Assembly (NCBI RefSeq): GCF_003363265.1
Contig: NZ_QRBF01000002.1
Span: 369,741 to 433,740, forward strand
Reading direction: 5' to 3'
Length of the DNA stretch: 64,000 bases
DNA from: Dyella psychrodurans
GTDB taxonomy: Bacteria > Pseudomonadota > Gammaproteobacteria > Xanthomonadales > Rhodanobacteraceae
Below the pieces are notes generated by a model. That model was not told the DNA's origin. It did not search any database and was given only the letters and a program-made list of their open reading frames with translations. The translations under genes and the position numbers were made by a program. Below are positions 49,229 to 60,085 of this stretch, piece after piece; positions within the stretch are counted from its first letter, which is position 1; every line of letters begins with the position of its first letter.

Positions 49229-50839
49229 TTACGCTGCTTCAGCCATATCCGCTTCGCCGGCGGACTCGACAACCTTGAAGAACTCCACGCTCTCCACCAG
49301 AGAACGTGCGCGAACTTGAACCGTGTCGGCAGCGGCAGCGGCTTCCTCGACCAATGCCGCGTTGCTCTGCGTCACCTCATCCATCTGGCGCACAGCGCGA
49401 TTGACCTGCCGAATGCCGTTGGCCTGCTCGATGCTCTGCTCGGCGATGGAACTGACCGATTGCGCAACGTTGTCCACGCTCTCCAGCAGCTTGCCGACCA
49501 TCCACTCCGCGCGACCGATCATCTGCGTGCCGCTGTCGATGATGGTGACGGATTCCTCGATCAGCGTCCTGATTTCCCGCGACGCCGTACGCGAACTGCG
49601 CGCCAGCGATTGCACCTCCGCCGCGACCACATTGAACCCTTTACCCGCTTCGCCTGCGCGCGCGGCCTCCACCGATGCATTGAGGGCAAGGATGTGCGTC
49701 TGCGTGGCGATGCGATCGATCATGTCCGTGATTTCAGTGATGCGACCGGCAACGTTTTGTACCTGAGTCATTGCACCCACTGCCTCGGTCATGGCCGTGC
49801 TGCTCTGGCGCGCGATGTCCGATGCTGATTCGACCAAGCGGCTTGCTTCGTGCGCACGTGTTGCATTGGCGTTGACGCTATCGGTGAATTCCTGCATCGA
49901 CGCTGCCGTCTGCTCCAGTGCCGCCGCCTGTTCGCTGGTGCGCGCGGAAAGATCCTGATTGCCGCTGGCGATCTGCTTCGTGGATGTCGAGATCTCGGTG
50001 GAACCCACGCGAATGGAATTGACGACGCTGCGCAATTGTTCGTTCATCGCACCCAGGGCGCTCAGCAGCTTGCCCGTTTCGTCGTGGCTGTCCGATACCA
50101 CGTGAGTCGACAAATTGCCTTCTGCGACAGCCTGCGCCACTTTTACCGCGTGACCGATCGGTACCGTGATGCTGTAGGCAAGTGCCCAGATCAGGAACGC
50201 ACCAGTAATCATGGCGCATGCCGCTACCGATACGAGCAGCACGCTGGCATCGTGGTAAGCGGTGCTGCTTTCTTCGTCGATACGCTTGGTGGCGGCTTCG
50301 GCATCGCGTTTCATGCTCGCGACGAGTCCATCGATAGCCGTCGTAGGAGGACGATCGATGCCGGCGACAAGTTGATCGACGACATGCACGCTCTTGGCAT
50401 CGTTGGCGTCGTAGTGCTGAATCGCAGCCAGGTACTTGGTTCCAAGATCCGCGTGCGTGGCGATGGCTTTATCCACGCCGCTGCCGTCGATGTCGAGATC
50501 CTTCATCTGCCGTTTCAGCGTGCCCAGATCGGTGTCGACATGCTGGCTCTCGTCGATGAACGCATCGTGGTATTTCTTGAACGAGGCAGCATCGGCTCCA
50601 CGCAAGAGCAGATCTTTCCATTCCTGAACCTGCTTTTTGAAATCGACTTGCGCAACGCGCGCCGTATCCACGGCCGCGGCAAATTTCGCCGCGGTTGCCG
50701 CGGAGCGGACCTGCAGGTCGTGCGTGCGATCCAGTCCGTGCCAACCGCCATATCCCACGATGATCGTCGCGGCCAGCATGATGAAACCGAGAAAGGTCAG
50801 TTTGACGGCGATACGCAGATCGCGAAATCGTAATTTCAT
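49229..50839 (-). CDS. Methyl-accepting chemotaxis protein
   Basis: A 536-residue transmembrane receptor. I start at ATG 50839 (MKLRFRDLRIAVKLTFLGF). The parts are helix 1 (about 11-30), a periplasmic four-helix-bundle ligand domain (about 31-205), helix 2 (about 206-228), HAMP, and a signalling domain with the tip DRIATQTHILALNASVEAARAGEAGKGFNVVAAEVQSLA. The tip has His where most receptors have Asn in QTNILALN. No CheB/CheR-binding pentapeptide is at the C-terminus. The ligand is unknown. It is not adjacent to other che genes. Confidence 0.93.
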   Translation of the reverse strand: MKLRFRDLRIAVKLTFLGFIMLAATIIVGYGGWHGLDRTHDLQVRSAATAAKFAAAVDTARVAQVDFKKQVQEWKDLLLRGADAASFKKYHDAFIDESQHVDTDLGTLKRQMKDLDIDGSGVDKAIATHADLGTKYLAAIQHYDANDAKSVHVVDQLVAGIDRPPTTAIDGLVASMKRDAEAATKRIDEESSTAYHDASVLLVSVAACAMITGAFLIWALAYSITVPIGHAVKVAQAVAEGNLSTHVVSDSHDETGKLLSALGAMNEQLRSVVNSIRVGSTEISTSTKQIASGNQDLSARTSEQAAALEQTAASMQEFTDSVNANATRAHEASRLVESASDIARQSSTAMTEAVGAMTQVQNVAGRITEITDMIDRIATQTHILALNASVEAARAGEAGKGFNVVAAEVQSLARSSRTASREIRTLIEESVTIIDSGTQMIGRAEWMVGKLLESVDNVAQSVSSIAEQSIEQANGIRQVNRAVRQMDEVTQSNAALVEEAAAAADTVQVRARSLVESVEFFKVVESAGEADMAEAA

Positions 50840-50915
50840 AGGGAAAACCGCGCTAAAAATGGAGCCGAGTCGATAAGCTATCGGCCGTACGGCGGCTTTC
50901 CTTGAATCGGAGCAT

Positions 50916-50944
50916 AAAAAACCGCGCATTTTGCGCGGTTTTTT
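50916..50944. terminator. Bidirectional-type terminator after serA
   Basis: AAAAAACCGCGC (50916-50927), loop ATTTT, GCGCGGTTTTTT (50933-50944). The 12-bp stem ends in six A/U pairs, giving a U-run on either strand. It lies 44 bp beyond the serA stop and ahead of the chemoreceptor gene on the same strand, so it separates the two. Confidence 0.88.
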
Positions 50945-50988
50945 GCAGTGATTGTTAGGCAGCAGATGATGTCAATGAACCGGGTAGT

Positions 50989-52221
50989 TCAATAAAGCAC
51001 GCGCGTTCGCAACGTTCCCGGAATGGCCGCGAGTTTGTCTTTCAGCGAGGCGGCTTGGTGCTCATCGGCCGAAACATCGATCACCACATAGCCCACTTCC
51101 GCATTCGTCTGCAGGAACTGTGCGTCGATGTTGATGTTGCCGGCGGAGAACAATTCGTTGATGCGCGAAAGCACGCCGGGCACATTGCGATGGATGTGCA
51201 GCAAGCGGCGGCTGCGCGGATGTTCCGGCAATGTCACCTCGGGGAAGTTGACGGCCGACAGCGTCGAGCCGTTGTCGCTGTAACGCACCAGCTTGCTGGC
51301 GACTTCGATGCCGATGTTGTCTTGCGCTTCCAGCGTGCTTCCACCGATGTGCGGCGTGAGGATGACGTTGTCCATGCCGATCAGTGGTGAAACGAACGGA
51401 TCGTCATTGCCTTTCGGCTCCACGGGAAAGACGTCGATCGCAGCACCACCGATGTGTTCCTTGCGCAAGGCGTCGGCCAAGGCATCGATATCGACCACCG
51501 TGCCGCGCGATGCGTTGATAAGCAACGCACCTTTCTGCATCTTGTCCAGCTCGTTCTTGCCGATCATCAACTTGGTCGAAGGCGTTTCGGGCACATGCAA
51601 CGTGACTACATCGGAACGCTCGAGCAGATCGTCCAGATGCGCCGCGGCGCGTGCGTTGCCCAGCGAAAGCTTGGATTCGATATCGTGGAAGATCACACGC
51701 ATGCCCAGGCTTTCAGCCAGCACACCCACCTGCGTGCCGATATGCCCGTAACCGACGATACCTATCACCTTGTCGCGTACTTCGTAGCTGCCGGCCGCCG
51801 ATTTGGTCCAGCCGCCGCGATGGCACAGTGCGTTACGCTGTGGAATGCCGCGCATCAGCATGATCGCTTCGGCGATCACCAGCTCCGCCACACTGCGAGT
51901 GTTGGAGTAGGGCGCATTGAACACAGGAACGCCCAGTCGTTCCGCGGCCGCAAGATCCACCTGGTTGGTGCCGATGCAATAGCAGCCGATGGCGATAAGG
52001 CGCTTGGCCTGATCCAGCACCTCGGCGGTAAGGTGCGTGCGTGATCGGATACCGACGATATGCGCATCGGCGATGCGCGCTTTCAACTCGTCCTCAGGCA
52101 GCGATTTGGCGTGGTACTCGATCTGGCTGTAGCCGGCGCGCTGGAAGGTTTCCACGGCCGTGCGGCTGACGCCTTCGAGCAGCAGCACCTTGATGTCTTG
52201 CTTGGGGAACGAAGTCTTCAT
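50989..52221 (-). CDS. serA: D-3-phosphoglycerate dehydrogenase
   Basis: SerA makes 3-phosphohydroxypyruvate, the first step of serine synthesis. 410 residues, the short E. coli type: an NAD-binding Rossmann motif GIVGYGHIGTQVGVLAESLG, catalytic Arg/Glu/His in INASRGTVVDIDAL and PHIGGSTLEAQDNIG, and a C-terminal ACT domain (HRNVPGVLSRINELFSAGNINIDAQFLQTN) for serine feedback. It diverges from a D-2-hydroxyglutarate dehydrogenase gene. That enzyme re-oxidises the 2-hydroxyglutarate SerA makes when it uses 2-oxoglutarate as electron acceptor. Confidence 0.97.
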   Translation of the reverse strand: MKTSFPKQDIKVLLLEGVSRTAVETFQRAGYSQIEYHAKSLPEDELKARIADAHIVGIRSRTHLTAEVLDQAKRLIAIGCYCIGTNQVDLAAAERLGVPVFNAPYSNTRSVAELVIAEAIMLMRGIPQRNALCHRGGWTKSAAGSYEVRDKVIGIVGYGHIGTQVGVLAESLGMRVIFHDIESKLSLGNARAAAHLDDLLERSDVVTLHVPETPSTKLMIGKNELDKMQKGALLINASRGTVVDIDALADALRKEHIGGAAIDVFPVEPKGNDDPFVSPLIGMDNVILTPHIGGSTLEAQDNIGIEVASKLVRYSDNGSTLSAVNFPEVTLPEHPRSRRLLHIHRNVPGVLSRINELFSAGNINIDAQFLQTNAEVGYVVIDVSADEHQAASLKDKLAAIPGTLRTRVLY

Positions 52222-52278
52222 GGCGGTCCCGTGTTTGGAAGTCCAAACACTATGCCAGATTTTTGCCGCGATGCAGCG
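52222..52278. promoter_or_regulatory. Short serA upstream segment
   Basis: The 57 bp between the serA start and the MITE-like element must hold the core serA promoter unless the element supplies it. No strong consensus boxes are visible. Any upstream control sites originally shared with the divergent dehydrogenase gene have been pushed about 295 bp away by the element. Confidence 0.3.
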
Positions 52279-52573
52279 CTAGGGATGCTCTGATCAATTC
52301 TTCGTAGGCGTCACCAGTCCTGTCTGTTCGCAGGCCGCAGGACCGTCGGCGAAGGCAGACTGGCCGTCTGTCGAGACGGCGGGCCGAAGGCATGCGGACA
52401 GACAGGACTGGCCCCAACGTGCTGAATTTAAGTGATGGGGTGATGTCCAGAAGGCCCGCAGGCTGCGCCGCACGGCTTGGAAAGACGGCCAGTCTTCCCG
52501 GCGCCGCGCAACACAGCCTGCAGGCCTTCTGGACATCATGCCGCCTGCGAAGAATTGATCAGAGCATCCCTAG
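52279..52573. mobile_element. MITE-like element with long terminal inverted repeats and two internal hairpins
   Basis: Terminal inverted repeats at 52279-52310 and 52542-52573 match at 31 of 32 bases and begin CTAGGGATGCTCTGATCAAT. Inside are two further inverted repeats: 52314-52332 with 52393-52411 (18/19, CCAGTCCTGTCTGT core) and 52442-52465 with 52514-52537 (23/24, GATGTCCAGAAGGCC core). No transposase is encoded. CTAG stands at both outer ends and fits a 4-bp YTAR-type target duplication as made by IS5-group elements. Open frames through it on both strands are by-products of the palindromes. Confidence 0.75.
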
Positions 52574-52622
52574 ACGCACGGGCGATGCACTGGCACGCTG
52601 GGGACTTCGCCCCGGAGCCGCT

Positions 52623-55090
<2,468 letters not shown>

Positions 55091-55133
55091 TCGCGCGCGC
55101 CAGAATTGTTCATAAGTTCAACCTTTATCGATA

Positions 55134-55252
55134 CGTCATTCCGGTGAAGGCCAGAATCCAGTGCAAATGGTGATGTGCGAAGCACTCGATATAGATTTTG
55201 TGCGCTTCGCGCTGCGTATTGACACTGGATTCCGGCCTTCGCCGGAATGACG
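55134..55252. repeat. REPIN-like inverted pair, family B
   Basis: Two 30-bp arms face each other: 55134-55163 (CGTCATTCCGGTGAAGGCC then AGAATCCAGTG) and 55223-55252 inverted, identical at 28 of 30 positions. About 60 bp lie between, with a weaker inner inverted repeat (GCGAAGC/GCTTCGC). It fills the space between pip and upp, which converge. Solo copies of the core occur at 39161 and 49179. Confidence 0.75.
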
Positions 55253-55292
55253 GTGTGGTAGGGATAAAGGGTGTGGTGTGAAGTAACGCGCC

Positions 55293-55937
55293 TCAATCCA
55301 CAGCCGGCAACTGCTTCGTGCCGAAGATCTTGTCTCCGGCATCGCCAAGCCCCGGCAGAATGTAGCCGTGTTCGTTGAGCCTTTCGTCAATGGACGCGGT
55401 GTAGATCTCGATGTCCGGATGCGCGGCTTCGATGCGCTTGAGTCCCTCCGGCGCAGCAACGAGGAACAATCCCTTGATGCGTTTGCAACCGGCAGCCTTG
55501 AGCATGTCCACCGTGGCAACCAGCGTGCCCGCAGTGGCCAGCATGGGATCGACGATCAGCGCGATGCGCTCGTCCATGCGGCCGGTGAGCTTTTCGTAAT
55601 AGGTCGTCGGTTGCAGCGTGTGTTCGTCGCGCTGCAGACCGACCACGCTGACTTTCGCCGCGGGAATCAGTTCGAGTACGCCGGGCAACATGCCCAATCC
55701 CGCACGCAGGATCGGCACGATGGTGATCTTTTTGCCCTTGATCTGCTGCACGCGTACCGGGCCTGCCCAGCCTTCGATGTCCGTTTCGACCGTTTCCAGA
55801 TCCTTCGTTGCTTCGTAGGTCAGCAGCGAGCCGACTTCGGATGCGAGCTCGCGAAATTCCTTGGTGCTGATGCCGGCGCGTCGCATCAGGCCGAGCTTGT
55901 GCTGGATCAAAGGGTGGCGGACTTCGACAATCTTCAT
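55293..55937 (-). CDS. upp: Uracil phosphoribosyltransferase
   Basis: A 214-residue salvage enzyme making UMP from uracil and PRPP. Signatures: [41 protein letters not shown], the PRPP loop [19 protein letters not shown] and the uracil-binding [16 protein letters not shown]. It is monocistronic and convergent with pip across the family B repeat. Confidence 0.97.
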   Translation of the reverse strand: MKIVEVRHPLIQHKLGLMRRAGISTKEFRELASEVGSLLTYEATKDLETVETDIEGWAGPVRVQQIKGKKITIVPILRAGLGMLPGVLELIPAAKVSVVGLQRDEHTLQPTTYYEKLTGRMDERIALIVDPMLATAGTLVATVDMLKAAGCKRIKGLFLVAAPEGLKRIEAAHPDIEIYTASIDERLNEHGYILPGLGDAGDKIFGTKQLPAVD

Positions 55938-55983
55938 GCGCGAGGATTCTCAAAGGGAGATGCCACCAGCATAGCCGCAAACG

Positions 55984-56012
55984 AAAAGGGCGCCGCCAGT
56001 TGGCGACGCCCT
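55984..56012 (-). terminator. Intrinsic terminator after the PsiF-type gene
   Basis: AGGGCG (55987-55992) pairs with CGCCCT (56007-56012), and CGCC with GGCG inside around an AGTT loop, with one mismatch. On the minus strand the stem is followed by TTTTCGTTTG. It lies 36 bp past the PsiF-type stop and 47 bp before the upp start, on the same strand. Confidence 0.65.
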
Positions 56013-56047
56013 CGGTCGAAACAGATTCGCCGGTTTTTCCGGGAATC

Positions 56048-56380
56048 TCAGGAGCCCTTCAGGCAACTGCTCATGGCGGCTTTGTAGTCGGCGCCCTTCT
56101 TGCCGGCATTGGCGTGGCTGCAGTCGGCCATCTTCTGCTGTTGAGTCTTCTTGGCGTCAGAGGCGGCTGGCGCGGCCGCGCCGGTGTCGCCCTTCATGCA
56201 GGCGGCGACAGCGCTCTTGTAGTCGGCGCCGGTCTTGCCGGCGTTGGCGTGGCTGCACTGGCCCAACTTGGTGGAATGCCCCGTCGTGCTGCTGGGCGTG
56301 CTCTGCGGCGCTGCGAAAGCGGCTGTGGTGGCCAAGGCCAGAACAGCACTGGCGACGAGCAGGCTGATACGCGTGGACAT
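56048..56380 (-). CDS. PsiF-repeat periplasmic protein
   Basis: 110 residues with a signal peptide (MSTRISLLVASAVLALATTA, cleavage after AFA). Two PsiF repeats follow, each with two cysteines: KLGQCSHANAGKTGADYKSA-VAACMKG and KMADCSHANAGKKGADYKAA-MSSCLKG, joined by an Ala-rich linker. PsiF is phosphate-starvation induced in E. coli with unknown role. The open frame extends far upstream only as a shadow of the aminotransferase gene. AGGAGG lies 8-13 bp before the ATG. Confidence 0.9.
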   Translation of the reverse strand: MSTRISLLVASAVLALATTAAFAAPQSTPSSTTGHSTKLGQCSHANAGKTGADYKSAVAACMKGDTGAAAPAASDAKKTQQQKMADCSHANAGKKGADYKAAMSSCLKGS

Positions 56381-56509
56381 GATGCTTCCTCCTGAAGTTA
56401 TGACCGGCGGCTGTACCGGCTGGGCCAGTCTATGCCGACCGCATGACACGGCGGAAGGTGTCCGGCAGCCGGTTTTGTACCGTGCTTCAGGATTTGTCTC
56501 GGCGTGGCG

Positions 56510-56544
56510 CATGCCTCGCAGCCGGAACCCGGTTGCGAGGCATG
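56510..56544. terminator. Long hairpin after the aminotransferase gene
   Basis: CATGCCTCGCAGCCGG (56510-56525), loop AAC, CCGGTTGCGAGGCATG (56529-56544): a 16-bp stem with one G-U pair, 10 bp beyond the aminotransferase stop. No good U-run follows, so termination may rely on the stem or on another mechanism. Confidence 0.55.
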
Positions 56545-56553
56545 TCCATGGGG

Positions 56554-58050
56554 TCAGGCGGCCTGGGCTTCGCTCTTGCGCGGGCCTTCCAGCAGGGCAT
56601 GGCGCACGTGCGCGATGACCATGTCCACTTCCTTGCTGGTGATGTTGAAGTGCGGGGTGAAGCGCAGCGAGTTGACGCCGCCGTGGATCACGCCGATACC
56701 GCGTTCGCGCAGGTATTCCTCGGTGGAGCCTGCACCGTAGCACTTGAACTGCGGAGCCAGCTCGCACGAGAACAGCAGGCCCGTGCCCTGCACCTTGGTG
56801 ATGAGGCCGCCGAGTTCGTCCTTCAGCGCGTTGAGCTTGTCGACGAATTCCTTGCCGCGGGTGCGGATGTTCGCGCGCACGTCGTCCGTCAGCAGTTCGA
56901 GCGTCGCCACCGCGACATCGAGCGCGCGCGGGTTGGCCGTCATCGTGTTGCCGTAGATGCCTTTGCGATAAAGGTTGGCGGCGCGTTCGCTCACCGCCAG
57001 CACCGACAGCGGATACTGACCGGCATTGAGCGCCTTGGAGAAGGTTTCCATGTCCGGCGGCGCGAGCTTCTCGAAACCCGGATAGTCGGTCAGCGACAAC
57101 ACGCCGTGGGCGCGCAGGCCGGCCTGGATCGAGTCGATCATCAGCAGCGAACCGTGCGATTCGGTCAGCGCACGCGCAGCCTGATAGAACGCCGGCGTCA
57201 CGGCACGACCCGGATCGCCTTCGCCCATCACCGGTTCCAGGAACATCGCTTCGATGAACCAACCATGCTTGTCGGCGTCGGCGAACACCGCTTCCAACTG
57301 TGCAATGTCGTAAGGCGCAACCGTCAGCAGCGTATCTTCGTGACGGTAGCTGGCGAGGTGCTGGACATACGTACGGCGCGAAGAATCGGAATACAGCGCC
57401 GGCTTGTCGGTGCGGCCGTGGAACGCGCCTTTCACCGCAACGCGCTTGATCACGCGACCGGCATAACGTCCGCCGGCATCGGTCATCAGCTTGGCGTTGA
57501 CGTCGGCGATGCGGCAGGCCAGTCCCACGCCTTCGGAGCCGGAATTGAGGCACAGGAAACGCGTATACGGATTGCCTCCGCGATGACGTCCAAGCTCGCG
57601 TTGCAGCGCCTGCGTGAAACGCAACTGGGACACGCTCGGCGTCATCACGTTGGCCATCACTTGCGGACGCGCCAGCGCAGCATCGATCGCCGCGTTGTTG
57701 TGGCCGAAGCCGAGCATGCCGTAGCCGCCGTTGTCATGCACCACGGCACCCTTGAGGGTCACGACCCACGGGCCGCGCGCAGCAGCGGGCACGTAGGGAT
57801 TGATAGCGTCGTCGGGATAGAAGTTGACGAAACCGGCCAGCGCATGCGCCAGTTGCTCGGATTCGTCGAGCTTCAGGAAGTCGCCCAGTTCCGCGCGCAG
57901 TTCACGGTGGCGCGCAACGGCTTCGGAAATGGCCTGTCCGAGCAAAGGATCGGTGGCGGCCATACGCTCGATGGTGGCGTCGTCAAGGCCAGTGGTCCGC
58001 GGCTTGCCGCCAAATTCGCGCAGTTCGCGCAGCTGATCGATTACACCCAT
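56554..58050 (-). CDS. Class III PLP-dependent aminotransferase
   Basis: 498 residues. The class III fold is clear: LNSGSEGVGLACRIAD (cofactor phosphate site), VAVKGAFHGRTDKPALYSDSSR, FLEPVMGEGDPGRAV, LLMIDSIQAGLRAHGVLSL with the Asp that holds PLP, and the PLP lysine in DMETFSKALNAGQYPLSVLAV. An 85-residue N-terminal helical extension precedes the catalytic part, unlike ornithine or GABA aminotransferases. The substrate is not predictable. It is a single gene, divergent from the ABC operon across 276 bp. Confidence 0.85.
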   Translation of the reverse strand: MGVIDQLRELREFGGKPRTTGLDDATIERMAATDPLLGQAISEAVARHRELRAELGDFLKLDESEQLAHALAGFVNFYPDDAINPYVPAAARGPWVVTLKGAVVHDNGGYGMLGFGHNNAAIDAALARPQVMANVMTPSVSQLRFTQALQRELGRHRGGNPYTRFLCLNSGSEGVGLACRIADVNAKLMTDAGGRYAGRVIKRVAVKGAFHGRTDKPALYSDSSRRTYVQHLASYRHEDTLLTVAPYDIAQLEAVFADADKHGWFIEAMFLEPVMGEGDPGRAVTPAFYQAARALTESHGSLLMIDSIQAGLRAHGVLSLTDYPGFEKLAPPDMETFSKALNAGQYPLSVLAVSERAANLYRKGIYGNTMTANPRALDVAVATLELLTDDVRANIRTRGKEFVDKLNALKDELGGLITKVQGTGLLFSCELAPQFKCYGAGSTEEYLRERGIGVIHGGVNSLRFTPHFNITSKEVDMVIAHVRHALLEGPRKSEAQAA

Positions 58051-58326
58051 GACTACTCTCCTCGAATCTTGTCAGCGCCTCGCACCCAGCGCGAAGCAGG
58101 CCGACAGGATGTGTTGCGTGCTGGGAGGGCGCTGAAGGCCCGCGGGCGATGCGCCCGATCGCACAACGCCGCGTGTAGGGGAAACCGCTGGCGTACGCCC
58201 ATAAGGATAACTTGTCCACCGGGGTGGCCGGTACCCCCGGATGACGGCTGTCATGCCCGATGGCTGACGCGAGCGACTGGGGGAAAACCCTTGCCACGCC
58301 TACGCTGCAGTGCAAGGAGGCCCACC

Positions 58327-59244
58327 ATGAAACCTACCAACGACGTAGTAGCCCGTCTTTCCGGTGCCGTGAAGCGTTACGGCAATCTCACCGCCCTTGA
58401 TGGCGTGGATCTCGTGTTGCACCGCGGCGAACTGCTCGCCGTACTAGGCCCAAATGGGGCCGGCAAGAGCACCAGCATCAGCCTTTTGCTGGGTTTGATC
58501 CGCCCGGATGGCGGCCGAGCCGAATTGTTCGGGCTCGATCCGCAGCAAATCGATGCGCGCCGCCGCATCGGCGTGATGCTGCAGTCGGCGATGCTCCCGC
58601 TCACCTTGCGCGTGGGCGAACTGCTGCGCCTGGTGGCCAGCTATTACCCGAATCCGCGCCCGCTGATTGAAAGTGCCAAGCTCGCCGGCATTGGCGACTT
58701 GCTGCAGCGGCCTTACGGCAAGCTGTCGGGCGGTCAGCAGCGACGCGTGCAATTCGCCCTGGCCTTGTGCGGTCGTCCCGAGATCGTGTTTCTGGACGAA
58801 CCCACGGTCGGCATGGATATCGATGCCCGGCAGAAACTCTGGGCGGCGATGCTCGCGCTGGTTGCCGACGGTTGCTCGGTGGTGCTGACCACGCATTATC
58901 TGGAAGAAGCCGAATCCCTGGCGCAGCGCGTGGTGGTGCTAGGCAAGGGACGCGTGCTCAGCGAAGGAAGCGTGGATGCCTTGCGTGCGCAGGTACCGCT
59001 TACGCGTATTCGCTGCGTGACCGATCTCGATCCGGCCGTGATTGCGACGTGGCCGCAGGTCGCATCCGTCGAGCATGACGGCTCGCACATGCGCATCAGC
59101 ACCAGCGCTGCGGAAAACGTGCTGCGACGCATGCTCGAAGCCGATGCATCGCTGCGCGAACTCGAAGTGCAGCGGGCAGGCCTGGCCGAGGCCTTCACCG
59201 AACTGACCCGTGAAGAAAATGCCGTTGAACAGGAGGCCGCGTAA
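58327..59244 (+). CDS. ABC exporter ATP-binding protein
   Basis: 305 residues from ATG 58327, which has AAGGAGG 7 bp upstream. Walker A is GPNGAGKSTSISLLLGLIRP, signature LSGGQQRRVQFALAL, Walker B IVFLDEPTVGMD, H-loop LTTHYLEEAE. The DrrA/CcmA-type C-terminal extension (about 80 residues) is typical of ABC-2 exporters. Its stop overlaps the permease start (TAATG). The operon continues with a DesK/DesR-type pair, as in lipid- or peptide-stress modules. Confidence 0.93.
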   Translation: MKPTNDVVARLSGAVKRYGNLTALDGVDLVLHRGELLAVLGPNGAGKSTSISLLLGLIRPDGGRAELFGLDPQQIDARRRIGVMLQSAMLPLTLRVGELLRLVASYYPNPRPLIESAKLAGIGDLLQRPYGKLSGGQQRRVQFALALCGRPEIVFLDEPTVGMDIDARQKLWAAMLALVADGCSVVLTTHYLEEAESLAQRVVVLGKGRVLSEGSVDALRAQVPLTRIRCVTDLDPAVIATWPQVASVEHDGSHMRISTSAAENVLRRMLEADASLRELEVQRAGLAEAFTELTREENAVEQEAA

Positions 59245-60041
59245 TGGACGCCGTAACCATCTCTACGCCGTCGAGCGCGACGGTTTCCAACCACATGAGC
59301 ACCGCACGCGTAATGGGCGCTTATCTCGCCGAGGTGCGCAGCGAGTGTCTGCGCTATATGCGCAGCCCGGGCTTCATGTTGCCGATCATGTTGTTTCCCT
59401 CCATGTTCTACCTGCTGTTTGGCATCGTGATGGCCAAGTCCGAAGGCGCGGACGCAGCGCGTTATCTGCTAGCCAGTTACGGAGTATTCGGTGTCATGAG
59501 TCCGGGCCTGTTTGGCTTCGGTGTGTCGCTGGCATTGGAACGCGACGGCGGTTTGCTCACTTACAAGCGTGCATTGCCGATGCCGCCTGGCGCCTACCTG
59601 CTCGGCAAGATGGTGATGGCGATGCTGGCTGCGGCCGTCGTGATTCTGTTGCTGCTGGCCATGGGCATCGGCATGGCGCACGTGACGCTTTCGGCAGCGC
59701 AAGCCGGCTTGTTGCTGCTGACGGGCGTGCTGGGCGTATTGCCTTTCTGCGCACTCGGCATGCTGGTGGGAACGCTGATCAAGGGGCAGGGCGCACCCGG
59801 CATGCTCAACCTGGTGTATCTGCCGATGTCTTTCCTGTCCGGTCTGTGGATTCCGATGGGCATGTTGCCCAAAGTCCTCCAGCAGATCGCACCGATCTGG
59901 CCGAGTTATCACTTGCACCAGGTGGCGCTTGCGGCCGTGGGCATGGATCACACCGGCTTGTTGGCGCATATGGGCGTGCTGCTGGGTTTTGCCGCGCTGT
60001 TCTTTGTGGTGGCGGCCCGCAGGCTGCGGCGTTACGGTTGA
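59244..60041 (+). CDS. ABC-2 type exporter permease
   Basis: A 265-residue permease with six hydrophobic helices (LPIMLFPSMFYLLFGIVM, YGVFGVMSPGLFGFGVSLA, MVMAMLAAAVVILLLLAMGIG, LLLLTGVLGVLPFCALGML, NLVYLPMSFLSGLWIPMGML, MGVLLGFAALFFVVA). The YLPMSFLSGLWIP segment is the ABC-2 signature region. It forms the membrane part for the ATPase encoded just upstream. The start overlaps that gene's stop by one base. Confidence 0.92.
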   Translation: MDAVTISTPSSATVSNHMSTARVMGAYLAEVRSECLRYMRSPGFMLPIMLFPSMFYLLFGIVMAKSEGADAARYLLASYGVFGVMSPGLFGFGVSLALERDGGLLTYKRALPMPPGAYLLGKMVMAMLAAAVVILLLLAMGIGMAHVTLSAAQAGLLLLTGVLGVLPFCALGMLVGTLIKGQGAPGMLNLVYLPMSFLSGLWIPMGMLPKVLQQIAPIWPSYHLHQVALAAVGMDHTGLLAHMGVLLGFAALFFVVAARRLRRYG

Positions 60042-60085
60042 AGTAGGATGTCACCGGGGAAAGTGCTGGTGCGGGGTAAGCAAAC

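Noticed and set aside
52392-52622. N-terminal extension of the D-2-hydroxyglutarate dehydrogenase, and a similar frame on the minus strand (52294-52539)
   Set aside because: Both run through the palindromic element. The two strands give near-identical peptides because of the inverted repeats, not because of coding.
56443-58326. Long upstream extension of the ABC ATPase frame
   Set aside because: It is antisense to the aminotransferase gene. The ABC domain starts just after ATG 58327, which has a strong AAGGAGG site.
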